NCBI GenBank assembly: GCA_016801845.1
Contig: CM028910.1
Span: 16,150,629 to 16,214,628 of the forward strand
Direction: 5' to 3'
DNA length: 64,000 nt
DNA from: Polydactylus sextarius
Lineage: Eukaryota; Chordata; Actinopteri; Polynemidae
Each line of letters opens with the position of its first letter. Position 1 is the stretch's first letter. Under the pieces are notes generated by a model. That model had not been told where the DNA came from. It searched no databases and saw only the letters and a list, made by a program, of their open reading frames with translations. The position numbers and the translations under genes were made by a program. Below, piece by piece: positions 62,759 to 64,000 of the stretch.

Positions 62759-63011
62759 CTCGGATCAAATGCTGTCTCTTCCTAAAGTAGGTGATCTTGG
62801 AGGTGTAGTCGTTGTAGACGGAGTTCATGCCACGGTTCTCCAGCCAGTGTGCCGTGGCCACCCCTCGACCCTGCACCTTCATGGAGTTCACTTTGGTGTC
62901 CCTGCGCAGCTCCAGCACCACCTGACCAGACACCACCTCCCCTCCGATAAAGGCAGCATCAGCTGGACCATCCAGCTCCAGCTTGAAGGACTTTATGGAG
63001 CTCAGTGTCAT
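62759..63011 (-). CDS. arrdc2: arrdc2 alternative first coding exon (exon 1b)
   Basis: Encodes 84 residues plus one base from ATG 63011-63009. It is an alpha-arrestin N-terminal segment (IKSFKLELDGPADAAF, then GGEVVSGQVVLELRRDTKV and AHWLENRG) homologous along its length to exon 1a but clearly different. The donor CCGAG|GTCAGT leaves one G, exactly as exon 1a does. Joined to exon 2 (55804) it reads HLIR-DNGE in frame. No other downstream arrestin exons exist before arrdc2. The exon starts at about 63027 after an acceptor TATTGTTTTTCAG, so a 5' noncoding exon exists upstream. I recall that human ARRDC2 also has an isoform with an alternative N-terminus, which supports this reading. The alternative is a separate alpha-arrestin gene that lost its other exons, which is less likely. 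Confidence 0.85.
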
Positions 63012-63650
63012 TTTTTTCTTTGAAAAACTGAAAAACAATACATAAAAAACACATATTTTACCAAAGGCTATATGCTAACAAATAACAAGGGGCATGTGGT
63101 AATGTCACAATAGAACTGGTAGAAGAAAAAACATTATAATGCAAATATTGAGAGCCAGGAAGAAAGTATAAATTACTTCAGTGTCTGTGTCTTGTGCGGA
63201 CACCAGGGGACACCAAAACAAACACATTATACATTTGAACACCTGTATTAACATCTTTGTTTTATATATTAATTTACCAATAAACATAAACTCTGGTGAG
63301 CATATTTTTTAATTTGCAGTTTTTCTTCTGAGTATCTCCAGGGCGCGGTCGGGTGGTTCTCCGCTGACCGTCGCCAGCACTGACAGTATTGTGCAGGCTG
63401 TTTATTTATTTATTTTTTCTAACGACGTTTTAGTTGTACTAAATAACATAAACTTACATAATGCTTCATTATTACAGCCCGAACACTATCAAATTACTCG
63501 CTTGGTTTAACTTCACAGTGTTACACGTTAATTTCACTAATAAAACCATAATTATTTCTTCACAGTTCCTGAACAAAAGTATATGAAAGTTTCAGTTTTT
63601 CTTTGGACACGTGTCTAACGTAAAATGACAAAAATGATACTTTTAACAAA

Positions 63651-63651
63651 C

Positions 63652-63720
<69 letters not shown>

Positions 63721-63728
63721 CAACAACA
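63651..63728. repeat. (TAA)n trinucleotide microsatellite
   Basis: About 23 TAA/ATA units ending in CAA units, within the 5' intron of arrdc2 exon 1b. The poly-Ile reading frame on the other strand is an artefact. Confidence 0.95.
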
Positions 63729-63873
63729 CTGTGGTCATGACGGACTTTCCACCTGGATAAGTATTTCTGTTCCAGCATTCATTGTGTTTATTTATGAGGC
63801 TCTCTAATACTAATATTGTTCAGGTTATGTTTTCTCATATGTGGCTGGTGAATGTTAAAAGTCTCCCACTCAC

Positions 63874-63955
63874 CTACAGGGGCAACGTGATGGTCTCCAC
63901 GCAGACGAAGGTCAATACAGGACAGTTAAAAAAAAAACCGTGCGTCCACTCCGTC
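63874..63955 (-). other. arrdc2: noncoding first exon of the distal arrdc2 transcript
   Basis: On the minus strand the segment ends CCCCTGTAG|GTGAGTGGG, a strong donor at 63873. It contains no ATG, so translation would begin in the next exon (63011). The 5' boundary is estimated from the TATA box. Confidence 0.55.
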
Positions 63956-63977
63956 AGGACGCTCAACAGAAAGCCGG

Positions 63978-63987
63978 CTTTTATAAA
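63978..63987 (-). promoter_or_regulatory. arrdc2: TATA box of the distal arrdc2 promoter
   Basis: Minus strand TTTATAAAAG, about 110 bases upstream of the donor at 63873. A start about 30 bases downstream gives a first exon of about 80 bases. The upstream promoter continues outside the window. Confidence 0.55.
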
Positions 63988-64000
63988 CGGTGGCAGGTTT

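Noticed and set aside
62759..63011. A second, separate arrestin gene
   Set aside because: No further arrestin exons lie between it and arrdc2, and its phase fits arrdc2 exon 2 exactly, so it is better read as an alternative first exon.
62739..63023. 94-codon plus-strand frame
   Set aside because: It is antisense to the arrdc2 exon 1b coding sequence.

Overview
This window looks like teleost fish nuclear DNA. The genes are vertebrate multi-exon genes with canonical GT-AG introns. Between them lie long CA/GA/TCTA/AT microsatellites, homopolymer tracts and decayed transposon pieces. There are no prokaryotic features. Only about 5 kb codes for protein that I can defend. All gene models were joined by hand from splice sites and reading phase.

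Left end (1-13.2 kb). The last exons of fzr1 (CDH1, the APC/C activator) run on the plus strand and end at 377. They converge with a minus-strand cluster of interferon-induced IFI44-family genes. Gene A (5734 down to 2892) encodes an N-terminal TLDc domain followed by an IFI44-type GTPase, 445 residues if all seven exons are joined. The donor of its second coding exon appears to carry a +1 G-to-T change, so it may be damaged. Gene B (13068 down to 8670, 383 residues) shares the GTPase exons, with nearly identical exon sizes, but replaces TLDc with short Gly-Phe and Lys-rich exons. Around A lie further copies of its 5' unit (ISRE, noncoding exon and donor). One copy sits next to a decayed TLDc exon (2005-2448) and another next to a 37-bp TLDc fossil (7802-7838). 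Gene B has its own ISRE at 13154-13170. The region is a duplicating and decaying antiviral gene cluster.

Middle (13.2-52.4 kb). This is about 39 kb with almost no recognisable coding sequence. It holds microsatellites, homopolymers, G-rich tracts, a palindromic hAT-like MITE (48542-48741) and other repeat remnants. One stretch on the minus strand (20272 down to 19988) reads as a convincing terminal coding exon that I cannot name.

Right end (52.4-64 kb). arrdc2, an alpha-arrestin, lies on the minus strand. Its seven-exon form runs 57751 to 53832 (409 residues, two PPxY motifs). A second first coding exon at 63011-62759 encodes a different version of the same N-terminal arrestin segment. It ends in the same phase and has its own upstream noncoding exon and TATA box at the window edge. 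I read this as a two-promoter arrdc2 gene rather than two genes.
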